From contig NZ_CP107785.1 in the NCBI RefSeq assembly GCF_036345915.1, forward strand, positions 2,046,001 through 2,110,000: a stretch of 64,000 nt of DNA. Reading direction: 5' to 3'. The notes under the pieces are model-generated. The model was not told the origin of the DNA and did no database searches. It was given only the letters and a program-made list of their open reading frames with translations. This DNA is from Nocardia sp. NBC_00565 (GTDB taxonomy: Bacteria; Actinomycetota; Actinomycetes; Mycobacteriales; Mycobacteriaceae). Shown here one piece after another: positions 1 through 10,561 of the stretch. The position numbers and the translations under genes were made by a program. The stretch's first letter is position 1; each line of letters starts with the position of its first letter.

Positions 1-113
1 CCACCCCGGCCTGCACGTATCCTTCGGAAGTACCACCCTGGGTATGACATTGAGGTCCATCGAGATCGCCGGTCGCGCCAGGCCGCACGCGCGCGTCGCC
101 TAGGCTCGACGGT

Positions 114-1613
114 ATGCAGCGCATCATCGGCATCGAGGTCGAATACGGCATCTCCACTCCCACCGAGCCGTCCGCCAACCCGATCCTCACCTCTACCCAA
201 GCGGTTCTCGCCTACGCGGCCGCGGAGGGTGTGCCGCGCGCCAAGCGAACGCGCTGGGACTATGAGGTGGAATCGCCGCTGCGTGATGCGCGCGGTTTCG
301 ACCTGAGCCGGATGAACGGTCCGGCCCCGGTGATCGACGCCGACGAGGTCGGCGCCGCCAATATGATCCTGACCAATGGCGCCCGGCTCTACGTCGACCA
401 CGCCCACCCGGAGTACTCCGCGCCCGAGGTCACCGACCCCATCGACGCGGTCATCTGGGACAAAGCGGGCGAGCGGGTGATGGAGGCGGCGGCCCGGCAC
501 GCCTCGAGTGTGCCCGGCGCCCCGCGGCTGCAGCTGTACAAGAACAATGTCGATGGCAAGGGCGCCTCCTACGGCACCCACGAGAACTACCTGATGAGCC
601 GCGATACCCCGTTCAACCAGATCATCGTCGGGCTCACCCCGTTCTTCGTCTCGCGCCAGGTGATCTGCGGTTCCGGCCGGGTCGGCATCGGCCAGTCCGG
701 TGACCACGCCGGGTTCCAGCTGTCCCAGCGCGCGGACTACATCGAGGTCGAGGTCGGCCTGGAGACCACGCTCAAGCGCGGCATCATCAACACCCGCGAC
801 GAACCGCACGCCGACGCCGACAAGTACCGCAGGCTGCACGTCATCATCGGCGACGCCAACCTCGCCGAGATGTCCACCTACCTGAAGGTCGGCACCACCG
901 CGCTGGTGCTGGACCTGATCGAGGCCGGGGAGGATCTGTCGGATCTGCAACTGGCCCGTCCGGTCACCGCCGTGCACCAGATCAGCCACGATCCGACCCT
1001 GCGCGCGACGGTGGCGCTCACCGACGGCCGCGAACTCACCGGTCTGGCGCTGCAGCGCATCTACCTGGACCGGGTGGAGAAGTTCGTGGCCCGTAGCGGC
1101 AGCGACGACGCCCGCGTCAAGGACATCCTGGAGAACTGGGCCATGGTGCTGGATCTGCTGGAGCGCGATCCGCTGGAGTGCGCCAACCTGCTCGACTGGC
1201 CCGCCAAGCTGCGCCTGCTCGAGGGTATGCGCCAGCGTGAGGGCCTGAGCTGGGCCGCGCCCAAGCTGCACCTGATGGACCTGCAGTACTCCGATGTGCG
1301 CCTGGACAAGGGCCTGTACAACCGCCTGGTCGCCCGCGGTTCGATGAAGCGCCTCATCAACGAGCAGCAGGTGCTCGACGCGATGACCAAGCCGCCAACC
1401 GACACCCGCGCCTACTTCCGTGGCGAATGTCTGCGTCGTTTCGGTGCCGATATCGCGGCGGCCAGCTGGGATTCTGTGATCTTCGACCTTGGTGGCGATT
1501 CCCTGGTGCGCATCCCGACCCTGGAACCCCGCCGCGGGACGAAGGCGCACGTCGGCAAACTGCTCGACGGTGTGAATACTGCCGCTGAACTGGTCGAACA
1601 GCTGACCACCTAG
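114..1613 (+). CDS. dop: Pup deamidase/depupylase Dop
   Basis: This 499-residue protein is the deamidase of Pup. It converts the C-terminal Gln of Pup to Glu before ligation and also removes Pup from tagged proteins in the cytoplasm. The N-terminal GIEVEYG stretch (residues 6-12) is the ATP/metal-binding start of the carboxylate-amine ligase fold shared with PafA. Asp95, in the segment [11 protein letters not shown], matches the catalytic aspartate known for the family. Residues 45-80 contain the insertion (Dop loop) that PafA lacks. The ATG lies 7 nt after a TAGGCT box at 101-106, so the mRNA is probably leaderless. The neighbours pup, prcB, prcA and pafA support the call. Confidence 0.97.
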   Translation: MQRIIGIEVEYGISTPTEPSANPILTSTQAVLAYAAAEGVPRAKRTRWDYEVESPLRDARGFDLSRMNGPAPVIDADEVGAANMILTNGARLYVDHAHPEYSAPEVTDPIDAVIWDKAGERVMEAAARHASSVPGAPRLQLYKNNVDGKGASYGTHENYLMSRDTPFNQIIVGLTPFFVSRQVICGSGRVGIGQSGDHAGFQLSQRADYIEVEVGLETTLKRGIINTRDEPHADADKYRRLHVIIGDANLAEMSTYLKVGTTALVLDLIEAGEDLSDLQLARPVTAVHQISHDPTLRATVALTDGRELTGLALQRIYLDRVEKFVARSGSDDARVKDILENWAMVLDLLERDPLECANLLDWPAKLRLLEGMRQREGLSWAAPKLHLMDLQYSDVRLDKGLYNRLVARGSMKRLINEQQVLDAMTKPPTDTRAYFRGECLRRFGADIAAASWDSVIFDLGGDSLVRIPTLEPRRGTKAHVGKLLDGVNTAAELVEQLTT

Positions 1614-1929
1614 CCCAGATGAGTGAATAAGCCCAGGTCGCAACGATTATCGTGGAAGTAACCACGTCGGAGCGACCCGTACGAGCAACCCGTTCGCGGC
1701 CTGTCCAGCGTCCGAGTCGTCGAAGCGCATGCGACGCAGTCGCGAGCCTCGACGACTCGGACGCGAGACCAAGGGGGCCGCGAACACGCCGCGGCCACAC
1801 GGCCGATAACAGAGCACGTTGTCGGGATGGCTGGGTAGTGTTTAGGTACGGGCACGGACATTGCTCATGATCAGGGTCGTGCTCAGAATGGAGCCCTGGT
1901 CGTGATGAGGACAGAGGAGGTCGGCTGCC
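1614..1929. other. dop-pup intergenic region with two large hairpins, no gene seen
   Basis: No credible reading frame lies in these 316 bases. The region holds a perfect 16-nt inverted repeat (1708-1723 with 1749-1764). Its loop contains a smaller GCGAC-GCA-GTCGC hairpin at 1731-1743. A second hairpin follows, GGCCGCG (1776-1782) with CGCGGCC (1790-1796). No U-tract follows either stem. A GAGGAGG-like ribosome binding site lies just before pup at about 1914-1920. Confidence 0.6.
1708..1764. repeat. 16-nt perfect inverted repeat between dop and pup
   Basis: The arms are 1708-1723 and 1749-1764, separated by 25 nt that can fold into a further 5-bp hairpin. It may terminate dop transcription or control pup. 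The function is inferred from position only. Confidence 0.7.
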
Positions 1930-2124
1930 ATGGCACAAGAGCAGACCAAACGCGCCGGGGGCGGCGACGAGGACGAGGGCCCGGAGGGCGTAGACGCCGC
2001 CGGTCAGGAGCGCCGCGAGAAACTGGCGGAGGACACCGACGACCTGCTCGACGAGATCGATGACGTGCTCGAGGAGAACGCGGAAGACTTCGTTCGCGCG
2101 TATGTGCAGAAGGGTGGCCAGTGA
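1930..2124 (+). CDS. pup: Prokaryotic ubiquitin-like protein Pup
   Basis: This 64-residue protein is the tag that PafA ligates to lysines of proteins destined for the proteasome. It is acidic and predicted to be disordered or helical, with the conserved ubiquitin-like core (residues 38-60, rich in Asp and Glu) that binds the Mpa/ARC coiled coil. It ends in Gly-Gly-Gln, so it is the Gln form that needs Dop for activation. A strong GAGGAGG-type ribosome binding site precedes the ATG. The stop overlaps the prcB start by four bases (GTGA), indicating translational coupling. Confidence 0.98.
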   Translation: MAQEQTKRAGGGDEDEGPEGVDAAGQERREKLAEDTDDLLDEIDDVLEENAEDFVRAYVQKGGQ

Positions 2125-2987
2125 CAGCAGGTGACCCGTTGCGTCTCCACCCGGGGCACGCTCTCTCGTCGTTCACCGAGCACCTGCGTATGCACGCTCC
2201 GGAATTGTTGCCCGGCAACAGATTCGGCGCGATCGAGGGTGCCACCGGAATTTCCGGTGGCACCGCCGCGAAGGATCTGGCTCCGCATGGAACCACCATC
2301 GTGGCCGTCTCGTTCCGCGGTGGTGTGCTGATCGCCGGTGACCGGCGGGCCACCCAGGGAAACCTGTTGGCCAGCAGGGATATCGAGAAGGTGTACATCA
2401 CCGACACCTACTCGGCGGCCGGTATCGCGGGCACCGCGGGTATGGCCATCGAGATGGTGCGGTTGTTCGCGGTGGAGTTGGAGTACTACGAGAAGATCGA
2501 GGGCGTCTCGCTGACCTTCGACGGCAAGGCCAACAAACTGTCGAAGATGGTGCGCGACAACCTACCCGCCGCACTGCAGGGTCTGGCGGTGGTTCCAGTG
2601 CTGGTCGGCTATGACCAGCACGCCACCGATCCGGACAAGGCCGGTCGCATCGTGTCCTACGACGTGGTCGGCGGGCGCAGCGAGGAGCGGTTCGGTTACA
2701 CCGCGGTCGGCTCGGGTTCGATGTTCGCGAAGTCGTCGTTGAAAAAGCTGTACGCCAAGGGAATCGCCGAGGACCGCGCATTGCGCATCGCCGTCGAATC
2801 GCTCTTCGACGCGGCCGACGACGACACCGCCACCGGCGGACCGGATTTGGTGCGCGGCATCTACCCGACGGCGATCGTCATCAACGACGAGGGTGCCGAC
2901 GACGTGACCGAATCTCGTCTGGAGGAGATCACGCGGGCGATCGTCGCCGATCGCGAGGCCGCGGAAGAGGGGAGTGCCTCAGCATGA
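2121..2987 (+). CDS. prcB: 20S proteasome beta subunit PrcB
   Basis: This is the catalytic beta subunit of the 20S proteasome core particle, 288 residues. The N-terminal propeptide (residues 1-57) ends in HG, and autocleavage would expose Thr58 of TTIVAVSF as the nucleophile. The expected GDRRAT segment and the Lys of the active site lie downstream. The GTG start overlaps the pup stop, and the prcB stop overlaps the prcA ATG (ATGA), so pup-prcB-prcA form one coupled operon. The length agrees with mycobacterial PrcB. Confidence 0.98.
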   Translation: MTAGDPLRLHPGHALSSFTEHLRMHAPELLPGNRFGAIEGATGISGGTAAKDLAPHGTTIVAVSFRGGVLIAGDRRATQGNLLASRDIEKVYITDTYSAAGIAGTAGMAIEMVRLFAVELEYYEKIEGVSLTFDGKANKLSKMVRDNLPAALQGLAVVPVLVGYDQHATDPDKAGRIVSYDVVGGRSEERFGYTAVGSGSMFAKSSLKKLYAKGIAEDRALRIAVESLFDAADDDTATGGPDLVRGIYPTAIVINDEGADDVTESRLEEITRAIVADREAAEEGSASA

Positions 2988-3799
2988 CACTGCCGTATTA
3001 CGCGTCGGCCGAACAGATCATGCGCGATAAGACCGAACTCGCGCGCAAGGGTATCGCTCGCGGTCGCAGTGTGATCGTGCTGACCTACGACAAGGGTGTG
3101 CTGTTCGTCGCGGAGAATCCGTCGGCGACGTTGCACAAGGTGAGCGAGCTGTACGACCGCGTCGGGTTCGCGGCCGTCGGCAAGTACAACGAGTTCGAGG
3201 CGCTGCGCCGCGGCGGCATCCTGCAGGCCGACCTGAAGGGCTACCAGTACGACCGGCGCGATGTCACCGGTCGTGGGCTGGCCAACGCCTACGCGCAGAC
3301 TCTCGGCACGATCTTCACCGATCAGCTCAAGCCGTACGAGGTGGAGATCTGTGTGGCCGAGGTGGGCTATCCGGAGCAGTCATCGGAATCGGTGCTGTAC
3401 CGGATCACCTTCGACGGTTCGATCGTGGACGAGCGCGAATACGTGGTGATGGGCGGCACGACCGAGCCCATCCTCACCGCGTTGAAGGCGTCCTACCAGC
3501 CCGGCGTCGACCTGTCCACCGCCGTCGCGGTGGCGGTGGCGGCACTCCAGGCCGGTGTGCCCGACAGCGCCCCCGACAAGGAGAAGCGCGTCGTCGGCGT
3601 GACCTCGCTCGAGGTCGCGACATTGGAACAGGCCCGGCCCCGGCGCGCGTTCCGGCGGGTCGCCGGTCCGACGTTGGAGCAGTTGCTAACCGGTGGTAAG
3701 TCGGGCAGCAAGAGCAAGGCTGCGGCGGCCACGGCCGCGGCCGAGGCCGAGGAGAAGGACGCTCCGAAGTCGGATAAGGAGACTCCGAAGTCGGAGTAG
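2984..3799 (+). CDS. prcA: 20S proteasome alpha subunit PrcA
   Basis: This 271-residue protein forms the outer alpha ring that gates entry to the proteasome chamber. The start [20 protein letters not shown] is typical of actinobacterial PrcA, where the N-terminus forms the gate. No threonine nucleophile is present, as expected. The C-terminal 35 residues are rich in Ala, Lys, Glu and Ser and look disordered. The gene is last in the pup-prcB-prcA operon and is followed by a strong terminator hairpin at 3850-3879. Confidence 0.98.
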   Translation: MTLPYYASAEQIMRDKTELARKGIARGRSVIVLTYDKGVLFVAENPSATLHKVSELYDRVGFAAVGKYNEFEALRRGGILQADLKGYQYDRRDVTGRGLANAYAQTLGTIFTDQLKPYEVEICVAEVGYPEQSSESVLYRITFDGSIVDEREYVVMGGTTEPILTALKASYQPGVDLSTAVAVAVAALQAGVPDSAPDKEKRVVGVTSLEVATLEQARPRRAFRRVAGPTLEQLLTGGKSGSKSKAAAATAAAEAEEKDAPKSDKETPKSE

Positions 3800-3849
3800 G
3801 TGCCGGGCGCGGTCACCATGTGGCTGTCCGCCCTACCAGGCGTGCCCGA

Positions 3850-3879
3850 GAGGCCCCCTCGATTTGTCGAGGGGGCCTC
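3850..3879 (+). terminator. Intrinsic terminator of the pup-prcBA operon
   Basis: A perfect 13-bp stem (GAGGCCCCCTCGA with TCGAGGGGGCCTC) closes on a TTTG loop. A T-run lies about 13 nt further on (GTTTTTCC). It sits 51 nt after the prcA stop. Confidence 0.88.
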
Positions 3880-3988
3880 GCTCGTGGGCGGTGTTTTTCC
3901 GTTGAGCGTTGCGCTCACGTGCGAAATTGTTGTGAAGACGTATGCATCCGGGTTGTCCGCAGCCCCACGCGAGTGCATGACATGGCTG

Positions 3989-3994
3989 TAATGT
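3989..3994 (+). promoter_or_regulatory. -10 box TAATGT of pafA (leaderless)
   Basis: TAATGT ends 7 nt before the GTG at 4002. That spacing places the transcription start on the start codon and supports GTG 4002 over the later in-frame ATG at 4017. Confidence 0.65.
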
Positions 3995-4001
3995 CGATAG
4001 T

Positions 4002-5360
4002 GTGCAGCGACGAATCATGGGGATCGAGACCGAATTCGGTGTGACGTGCACCTTCCACGGACACCGTCGGCTCAGTCCTGACGAGGTGGCCCGGTATCTG
4101 TTCCGCCGGGTAGTTTCCTGGGGCCGTAGCTCTAACGTGTTCCTCCGCAACGGTGCTCGGCTCTACCTCGATGTCGGGTCGCATCCGGAGTACGCGACCG
4201 CGGAGTGCGACAACTTGGCGCAGCTGGTTACCCACGACCGGGCCGGTGAGCGCGTGCTGGAGGAGTTGCTGATCGACGCCGAACAGCGCCTCGCGGAGGA
4301 AGGCATCGGCGGCGACATCTACCTGTTCAAGAACAACACCGATTCCGCGGGCAACTCCTACGGCTGCCACGAGAACTTCCTCGTGGTGCGCGCGGGTGAG
4401 TTCTCCCGGATCTCGGATGTGCTGCTGCCGTTCCTGGTCACCCGCCAGCTGATCTGCGGCGCGGGCAAGGTCCTGCAGACGCCGAAGGCCGCCACGTTCT
4501 GCCTGTCGCAGCGCGCCGAGCACATCTGGGAGGGCGTCTCCTCGGCGACCACCCGTTCGCGGCCGATCATCAATACCCGAGATGAGCCGCACGCCGACGC
4601 GGAGAAGTACCGCCGCTTGCATGTGATCGTCGGCGACTCGAACATGTCCGAGACCACCACCATGCTGAAGGTCGGCACGGCGTCACTGGTACTCGAGATG
4701 ATCGAGGCAGGCGTCTCGTTCCGCGATTTCGCCCTGGACAACCCGATCCGCGCCATCCGCGAGGTGAGCCACGATCTGACCGGTCGCCGGCCCGTTCGGC
4801 TCGCCGGTGGACGCCAGGCCAGCGCCCTCGACATCCAGCGCGAGTACTACGCCCGCGCCGTCGAGCACCTGCGCAACCGCGACCGCGATCCGAATATCGA
4901 CCAGGTAGTCGACCTGTGGGGCCGCACCCTGGATGCGGTCGAGGCGCAGGACTTCGCCAAGGTCGATACCGAGGTCGACTGGGTGATCAAGCGCAAGCTG
5001 TTCCAGCGCTACCAGGACCGCTACGGTATGGAGCTCTCCGACCCCAAGATCGCCCAACTGGATCTGGCCTACCACGACATCAAGCGTGGCCGCGGCGTCT
5101 TCGACCTGCTGCAGCGTAAGGGTCTGGCCAAACGGGTCACCGAAGACGAGGCCATCGACGCCGCCGTGGACACCCCACCCCAAACCACCCGGGCCAAACT
5201 CCGCGGCGACTTCATCACCGCCGCCCAGGAAGCCGGCCGCGACTTCACCGTCGACTGGGTGCACCTGAAGTTGAACGACCAAGCGCAGCGAACGGTGCTG
5301 TGCAAGGACCCGTTCCGCTCGGTGGACGAGCGGGTCGATCGGCTGATCGCCTCGATGTAG
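4002..5360 (+). CDS. pafA: Pup--protein ligase PafA
   Basis: PafA joins the deamidated C-terminal Glu of Pup to substrate lysines using ATP. The 452-residue protein starts [13 protein letters not shown], close to the mycobacterial enzyme as I remember it. Asp57 in [12 protein letters not shown] is the likely catalytic base of the carboxylate-amine ligase fold. The start is GTG with no ribosome binding site, but with a -10 box 7 nt upstream, so translation is probably leaderless. It is transcribed separately from prcBA, from behind the 3850-3879 terminator. A hairpin at 5385-5415 follows the stop. Confidence 0.97.
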   Translation: MQRRIMGIETEFGVTCTFHGHRRLSPDEVARYLFRRVVSWGRSSNVFLRNGARLYLDVGSHPEYATAECDNLAQLVTHDRAGERVLEELLIDAEQRLAEEGIGGDIYLFKNNTDSAGNSYGCHENFLVVRAGEFSRISDVLLPFLVTRQLICGAGKVLQTPKAATFCLSQRAEHIWEGVSSATTRSRPIINTRDEPHADAEKYRRLHVIVGDSNMSETTTMLKVGTASLVLEMIEAGVSFRDFALDNPIRAIREVSHDLTGRRPVRLAGGRQASALDIQREYYARAVEHLRNRDRDPNIDQVVDLWGRTLDAVEAQDFAKVDTEVDWVIKRKLFQRYQDRYGMELSDPKIAQLDLAYHDIKRGRGVFDLLQRKGLAKRVTEDEAIDAAVDTPPQTTRAKLRGDFITAAQEAGRDFTVDWVHLKLNDQAQRTVLCKDPFRSVDERVDRLIASM

Positions 5361-5384
5361 CCGCCTGCGCCGCCGTCCGAGGGG

Positions 5385-5415
5385 GAGGCAGCGATCGATG
5401 TGATCGCGCCGCCTC
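5385..5415. terminator. Hairpin between convergent pafA and MTH1187-like gene
   Basis: GAGGC and GCGATC (5385-5396, one bulge) pair with GATCGC and GCCTC (5402-5415, three unpaired bases). It lies between two convergent genes and may act in both directions. No clear U-tract is seen. Confidence 0.55.
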
Positions 5416-5500
5416 TGTAGTCCTCGCAGATCTATTGGGTGCCTCGCGCAGGTTGTGTGACTTCTGTGAGGAGGCCGACAGGTGTGCGAGGACGTCGCGG

Positions 5501-5797
5501 CTAGTTCTCGGCGAGGTAGCGTTCGACGGTCTCGACCTTCGAGGCCATCGCGTCGGTGACGCCGGGGCGGATATCGGCTTTCAGGACGAGGCTGCAACGG
5601 GGTGCGACCGCGAGTATGGCATCCGTGGCGTCCTTGACCACGGCCATCACCTCGTCCCACTCGCCCTCGACGGTGGTGAACATGGCGTCGGTGCGGTTCG
5701 GGAGGCCGCTGGCTCGCACGACGCGCACCGCCTCGGCGACGGCTCGGCCGACATCTACACCCGCACCAAGCGGGGTCACGGAGAACGCGATGATCAT
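5501..5797 (-). CDS. MTH1187-family thiamine-binding protein
   Basis: This 98-residue protein starts [11 protein letters not shown] and contains the [20 protein letters not shown] region typical of the MTH1187/YkoF-like thiamine-binding family (ferredoxin-like fold, usually tetrameric). Members bind thiamine or its precursors in the cytoplasm. The physiological role is not settled. The start is the ATG at 5795-5797, because the longer frame upstream has no family similarity. It is convergent with pafA and divergent from pafB. Confidence 0.85.
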   Translation of the reverse strand: MIIAFSVTPLGAGVDVGRAVAEAVRVVRASGLPNRTDAMFTTVEGEWDEVMAVVKDATDAILAVAPRCSLVLKADIRPGVTDAMASKVETVERYLAEN

Positions 5798-5872
5798 GGG
5801 TCCATGATGACGGCCGGCCAACCGGAACGGTGTGAATAGCGCGCCGACGCGCGGTGGCGGCGTGCGGCCGAT

Positions 5873-5878
5873 TACCCT
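5873..5878 (+). promoter_or_regulatory. -10 box TACCCT of pafB (leaderless)
   Basis: TACCCT ends 7 nt before the GTG at 5886, which marks that GTG as the start rather than upstream codons in the same frame. Confidence 0.65.
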
Positions 5879-5885
5879 GTGTCGA

Positions 5886-6881
5886 GTGGCGATATCCAAG
5901 GTCGAGCGGCTGATGAATCTGGTCATCGCGCTGCTGTCGACCCGGCAGTTCCTGACCGCGGAGCGGATTCGGGACAGCGTCGCGGGGTACGAGGATTCGG
6001 CCAGCGACGAGGCATTCAGTCGAATGTTCGAGCGAGATAAGAACGAACTGCGTGACCTGGGCATTCCCTTGGAAGTCGGGCAGGTCAGCCGGTATTCGAC
6101 GGTGGAGGGCTATCGGATCAACCGCGACGCCTACGAACTACCCGATATCGATCTGACCAGCGAGGAAGCGGCGGCAGTCGCGGTCGCGGTGCAAATGTGG
6201 GAGTCGCCGGAGCTAGCGGCTGCGGCCGAGGGCGCACTGCTGAAGCTGCGCGCGGCGGGGATTCATGTGGAGACCGATGCCGCGGTGGCGTCGGTGCCCG
6301 CAGTCCCGGCGCGCACCCGCGGCTCGGATGCGGTGCTCGGCAAGCTGCTCGCCGCGGTCGATGCGGGTCAGGCGGTGCGGTTCGAACACCGGGGTCAGAT
6401 CAATGAGCCGTACGTCATGCGTGATGTGGAGCCGTGGGGCGTGGTCACCCACAACGGCCGCTGGTACCTGGTCGGGCACGACCGGAATCGGGACGCCGTT
6501 CGCAGCTTCCGGCTATCCCGCATCGGCGACGACGTGACCGCCTACGGGCCGCCGAACGCGGTCCGCAAACCCGATGGCGTCGACCTACGGGAGATCGTCG
6601 GCACCGTCACCGGCAGTGCTCCGGTCACCGGCACCGCGACCGTGTGGGTCGCCGATGGCCGCGGCCGGGAGATCCGCAGACTCGGCCCCGTCATGGCGGA
6701 GCGGACCATCGGCGGCCGCTCCGGCGTCGTCGTCGAACTGCCGATCCGATCCCGAGATTGGTTGGCGCGCTTGATCACCGGACTCGGACCCGACGCCGTA
6801 GTGCTCGCACCCGATGATCTGCGCGCGGACGTGGTCGCGCGGCTGCGCTCTGTCTTCGACCACACGGAGGTCACCGCGTGA
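5886..6881 (+). CDS. pafB: WYL-domain transcriptional regulator PafB
   Basis: PafB partners with PafC to activate DNA-damage genes in mycobacteria, independently of LexA/RecA. The 331-residue protein has an N-terminal winged helix (residues 1-65, starting [20 protein letters not shown]), a middle linker and a WYL domain around residues 150-230 ([10 protein letters not shown]), followed by a WCX region. The GTG start is chosen because homologues begin at SKVERL and a leaderless -10 box lies 7 nt upstream. pafC follows with a 136-bp gap, and pafA precedes it across one minus-strand gene. Confidence 0.95.
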   Translation: MAISKVERLMNLVIALLSTRQFLTAERIRDSVAGYEDSASDEAFSRMFERDKNELRDLGIPLEVGQVSRYSTVEGYRINRDAYELPDIDLTSEEAAAVAVAVQMWESPELAAAAEGALLKLRAAGIHVETDAAVASVPAVPARTRGSDAVLGKLLAAVDAGQAVRFEHRGQINEPYVMRDVEPWGVVTHNGRWYLVGHDRNRDAVRSFRLSRIGDDVTAYGPPNAVRKPDGVDLREIVGTVTGSAPVTGTATVWVADGRGREIRRLGPVMAERTIGGRSGVVVELPIRSRDWLARLITGLGPDAVVLAPDDLRADVVARLRSVFDHTEVTA

Positions 6882-7017
6882 GAGTGCGCAGTCGAGTGAA
6901 CCATCGGCGCATCGCGCGTTCGGGCGGGACAAAGCCGAGCACCAGTGCGGTGAGCCAGCGAACCGTGACGCAGCGTGCATCGCACATGACGGAGCCGGGC
7001 GCCGGCGAGGTGCAGGC

Positions 7018-8007
7018 ATGAGCGAGCGCAGTCGCCTTTCGGTGCGGCTGTCGCGGCTGCTCAACATGATCCCGTACTTCATCGCCAACCCGGGCATCAG
7101 CGCCGCCGAGGCCGCGGCGGATCTGGGTGTGACGACCAAACAGCTGATGAGCGATCTCAATCAGCTGTGGATGTGCGGCCTGCCCGGGTACGGTCCCGGC
7201 GATCTCATCGACCTGTCGTTCTCCGAGGAGAGCATCGAGGTCACCTTCTCGGCGGGCATCGACCGTCCGCTGCGCTTGACCTCCACCGAGGCGACCGCGC
7301 TGCTGGTCGCGCTGCGATCAATCGTGGATATGCCGGGCATGGTCGATCCGACCGCGGCGCATGCGGCGATCGCCAAACTCGAATCGGCCATCGTCGGCGG
7401 CGCGACCATCGACGACACCGAATCCCGTGAGTCGGCGCTGCCGCCGACCGAGGCCCCGGCTGTTGCGACGGTGCGGTCCGCCCTGGCCCGCCAGCACGCG
7501 CTGCGGCTGGTCTACTACTCGGCGAGTCGTGATGTCGTCTCGGAACGTGTCGTCGATCCCATTCGTATTGTCCTTGTGGACAACAACAGCTACCTCCAGG
7601 CCTGGTGCAGGCAGGCCGAAGGGGTGCGGCTGTTCCGCTTCGACCGGATCGAGGCGGCCACCGAACTCGACGAGCCCGCTCGCCCGCCGAGCCACGCGAC
7701 CGAGGCGGCCGCCGCGCTCGACCTGTTCCAGGACGATCCCGCGGTTCCGTTGGCGCGCTTGCGGATTCGCGGTGATTACGGCTGGGTACTAGACCAGTAC
7801 CCGATGCACCGGATGGCCGTGCATCCGGATGGCAGCATCGAGACGACCATGCGCTTCGCGACCCTGGACTGGATGGCCCGACTACTACTGGGTTTCGGTT
7901 CCGGTGTCACTGTGCTCGGCCCGCCGGAGTTGGTCGCCGCCGTGCGCGAGCGGTCGAATGCCGCGCTCGCCGCGTACGAGGCGGCCGGGTTGCTGGAGAA
8001 CCGATGA
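7018..8007 (+). CDS. pafC: WYL-domain transcriptional regulator PafC
   Basis: This 329-residue partner of PafB starts MSERSRLSVRLSRLLNMIPY. It has an N-terminal winged helix-turn-helix (residues 1-70), a WYL domain around residues 155-225 (LRLVYYSASRD, SYLQAWCRQAEGVRLFRFDRI) and a C-terminal WCX region. The frame is open further upstream, but the extension overlaps pafB and has no family similarity, so the ATG at 7018 is preferred. It is co-directional with pafB. Confidence 0.94.
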   Translation: MSERSRLSVRLSRLLNMIPYFIANPGISAAEAAADLGVTTKQLMSDLNQLWMCGLPGYGPGDLIDLSFSEESIEVTFSAGIDRPLRLTSTEATALLVALRSIVDMPGMVDPTAAHAAIAKLESAIVGGATIDDTESRESALPPTEAPAVATVRSALARQHALRLVYYSASRDVVSERVVDPIRIVLVDNNSYLQAWCRQAEGVRLFRFDRIEAATELDEPARPPSHATEAAAALDLFQDDPAVPLARLRIRGDYGWVLDQYPMHRMAVHPDGSIETTMRFATLDWMARLLLGFGSGVTVLGPPELVAAVRERSNAALAAYEAAGLLENR

Positions 8008-8028
8008 ACGCACGGAGGCTGGATCTGC

Positions 8029-9090
8029 GTGAGTGAGGTGATTGCTCCCGCTCGGGTGCTGGTACTCGGCGCGGGGAGCATCGGATCGTTCGTGGGCGGG
8101 AAGCTGGCGGCGGCAGGTGCCGAGGTCACGTTCGTCGGTCGGCAGCGTGTGCTGGACGAGCTAGAGGTATCCGGGCTACACCTGACCGATCTCGACGGCG
8201 GCGACGTCGCGGTGGCCGGCGACGCGGTCGGATTGGCGACCACGCCGGAGGATGTCGGGTCCGCCGACCTGGTGCTGGTCACGGTGAAATCGGCGGCGAC
8301 CGGCGCCGCCGTGCGAGACCTCGACGGCAAGATCCGTCCCGGCACTGTGGTCCTGAGCTTGCAGAACGGGATCGGCAACGACAAGGTAATCCGCGAGATC
8401 CTGCCCACCTGCGTCGTGCTCGCGGGCATGGTGATGTTCAACGTGGTGCACCATCCGGACGGCCGGTTCCATCGCGGCACCGAAGGCGGACTCGCCATCC
8501 AGGACGATCCGGCGCTCGCCCCGTTCACCGACGTATTCCAGCGGGCCGGTCTGGCGCCGCGCCGCTATCCCGATCTGTTACCGGTGCAGTGGGCGAAGCT
8601 GCTGCTGAACCTGAACAACCCCATCAACGCACTCTCCGGCAGACCACTGCGCGAGCAGCTGGCCGACCGCGACTACCGTCGCTGCCTGGCACTGACCCAG
8701 CGTGAGGCGCTCGCCGCGATGAACAGAGCGCGAATTCGCCCGGCCCGCCTGACGCCGCTGCCGCCGGAATTGATGGCCCGGCTGCTGACCGTGCCGGATG
8801 GGATCTTCCGCCGGGTCGCCGGAAAGGTCCTCGCCATCGATCCGGTCGCCCGCTCGTCCATGGCCGACGATCTCGCGCTCGGGCGCAAGACCGAAATCTC
8901 CTGGTTGTGCGGTGAGATCGTGAGCCTCGGGGCGATGGTAGGCCTGCCGACGCCGGTGAACCAGCGGCTCATCGAACTGATCGTGGCCGCCGAACACGGT
9001 GACAAACGCACCTGGACCGGGCCGGAACTGTTGGAGCAATTGCGCGCGGCGGCGGCTGACACGGTAGAGCGACCTCGCGGCGGTCACTAG
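8029..9090 (+). CDS. Ketopantoate reductase family protein (ApbA/PanE-like)
   Basis: This 353-residue protein has an N-terminal Rossmann NADP-binding site (VLVLGAGSIGSFVGGKLAAAG, residues 10-30). The mid-region LQNGIGND and a Lys in WAKLLLNLNNPINAL match the ApbA/PanE catalytic region. The family reduces 2-dehydropantoate to pantoate in CoA synthesis, but many paralogues act on other 2-oxoacids, so the substrate is uncertain. The GTG start has a GGAGG site 10 nt upstream. The gene starts 21 nt after pafC, so it may be in the same transcript. I do not recall it at this place in M. tuberculosis. Confidence 0.82.
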   Translation: MSEVIAPARVLVLGAGSIGSFVGGKLAAAGAEVTFVGRQRVLDELEVSGLHLTDLDGGDVAVAGDAVGLATTPEDVGSADLVLVTVKSAATGAAVRDLDGKIRPGTVVLSLQNGIGNDKVIREILPTCVVLAGMVMFNVVHHPDGRFHRGTEGGLAIQDDPALAPFTDVFQRAGLAPRRYPDLLPVQWAKLLLNLNNPINALSGRPLREQLADRDYRRCLALTQREALAAMNRARIRPARLTPLPPELMARLLTVPDGIFRRVAGKVLAIDPVARSSMADDLALGRKTEISWLCGEIVSLGAMVGLPTPVNQRLIELIVAAEHGDKRTWTGPELLEQLRAAAADTVERPRGGH

Positions 9091-9095
9091 CGGCG

Positions 9096-9120
9096 CCGGG
9101 CTGCTCCTGAGCAGCTCCGG
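9096..9120 (+). terminator. Hairpin after the ketopantoate-reductase-like gene
   Basis: GCTGCTC (9100-9106) and GAGCAGC (9109-9115) form a perfect 7-bp stem, flanked by further complementary CCGG pairs. It sits just after the stop at 9090 and before the tatA promoter region. No U-tract is present. Confidence 0.5.
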
Positions 9121-9239
9121 GGCCGATCTTTGTGGCACAGAGGTGAGTCTGAACGCATGGCAAACGCATATGGACGCGGGAGTTCTCCCATGTCATAGTC
9201 CGGTAGCATCAGAGCTACCACATTCTTTGGAGGTAGATT

Positions 9240-9503
9240 ATGGGCAGTCTGAGCATCTGGCACTGGCTGATCATTGCCGCGGTCTTCGTGATGTTCTTCG
9301 GCGCGAAGCGTATGCCCGATGCCGCCCGTAGCCTGGGCCGTTCATTGCGCATCTTCAAGAGCGAAGTCAGCCAGATGCAGAACGAGAACACCGCGCAGGC
9401 AAGTGCAGCACCGGCCCAGCAACCGGCCGCGGAGCTTCCGCAGGCCCAGCCGACGGTCGTCCAGCCGCAGGCAGAGCCCCAGGCGCAGCCGAAGTCGCTC
9501 TGA
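9240..9503 (+). CDS. tatA: Sec-independent protein translocase subunit TatA
   Basis: TatA forms the pore-like component that moves folded proteins with twin-arginine signals across the membrane. This 87-residue protein has one N-terminal membrane helix (residues 5-21, [16 protein letters not shown]). The conserved [23 protein letters not shown] amphipathic helix follows, then a Gln/Pro/Ala-rich tail. A GGAGG site precedes the ATG by 5 nt. A small hairpin (GTAGC/GCTAC) lies near 9212-9227. tatC follows. Confidence 0.95.
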   Translation: MGSLSIWHWLIIAAVFVMFFGAKRMPDAARSLGRSLRIFKSEVSQMQNENTAQASAAPAQQPAAELPQAQPTVVQPQAEPQAQPKSL

Positions 9504-9605
9504 GCCCAGCGTTGCCGCCGGGGTGAGTGTGAACTCGCTCCGAGCGCAGTGCTGTTGCCCGCCGATCGGTGCGGGCACCGTCGACCCAGGGGCCAACACA
9601 CCACC

Positions 9606-10559
9606 ATGCGAATCCCGTTCGATCCCCGGCGCAGCAAGCGCAGGACGAATCCCGACGGCACCATGTCGTTGGTCGAACATCTGCAAGAGCTGCGGCGTCG
9701 ACTGCTGATCTCGATCGCCGCGGTCGTGATCACCACGGTGTTCGGGTTCTTCTGGTACGCGCACACGATCTTCGGCCTCGAAAGCCTCGGCTCGCTCCTG
9801 ACCGGACCGTACTGTTCGCTGCCCGCCTCCTCGCGAGCCGTGCTGACCGCCGACGGCGCGTGCCGACTGCTGGCCACGGCGCCCTTCGAACAGTTCATGT
9901 TGCGGTTGAAGGTCGGCATGACGGCGGGCGTCGTGCTGGCCGCCCCGGTGTGGCTGTACCAGATCTGGGCGTTCATCACCCCGGGTCTGTACTCGAAGGA
10001 ACGCAAGTACGCGGTCGGGTTCGTCACCTCGGGCAGCGCGCTGTTCATGACCGGCGCGGTCCTGGCGTATTGGGTTGTCGCCCATGCGTTGAGCTTCCTG
10101 CTGAATATCGGCAACAATGCGCAGATCACCGCGCTGAGCGGCTCGCAGTATTTCAGCTTCATCATCAATCTGCTGGTGATCTTCGGCGTCAGCTTCGAAA
10201 TCCCGTTGCTGGTAGTCGGATTGAATCTCGTCGGGGTGCTCAAGTACGAGAAGCTCGCCAAGTGGCGGCGCGGAATCGTGTTCGGGCTCTTCGTCTTTGC
10301 CGCGATCGTGACCCCGCAGGATCCGTTCTCGATGTTGGCGTTGGCGTTCGCGCTGACGGTACTGTTCGAGGTCGCCATCCAGTTCTCCCGGGTCAACGAC
10401 CGGCGGCGCGCCCGCCGAGAGGCCGCGGAATTGGCGGCGCTCGCGGATGAGGAGGCCTCCTCGATCACCGGACCCGAGCCGATCAACCCGGCCGATTCGA
10501 TCATGGAACCGCCCGAGAAATCACCGCGCCCCGTGTCGGACTACTCCGATACCCTCTGA
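9606..10559 (+). CDS. tatC: Twin-arginine translocase subunit TatC
   Basis: TatC is the multispanning receptor for twin-arginine signal peptides. The 317-residue protein has six predicted membrane helices. The N-terminal [17 protein letters not shown] segment (residues 21-37) carries the conserved HL.ELR motif that binds signal peptides. The C-terminal ~70 residues are hydrophilic. The ATG at 9606 is preferred to an upstream in-frame codon because the 19 extra residues are not conserved. It is followed two bases later by helY. Confidence 0.95.
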   Translation: MRIPFDPRRSKRRTNPDGTMSLVEHLQELRRRLLISIAAVVITTVFGFFWYAHTIFGLESLGSLLTGPYCSLPASSRAVLTADGACRLLATAPFEQFMLRLKVGMTAGVVLAAPVWLYQIWAFITPGLYSKERKYAVGFVTSGSALFMTGAVLAYWVVAHALSFLLNIGNNAQITALSGSQYFSFIINLLVIFGVSFEIPLLVVGLNLVGVLKYEKLAKWRRGIVFGLFVFAAIVTPQDPFSMLALAFALTVLFEVAIQFSRVNDRRRARREAAELAALADEEASSITGPEPINPADSIMEPPEKSPRPVSDYSDTL

Positions 10560-10561
10560 CG

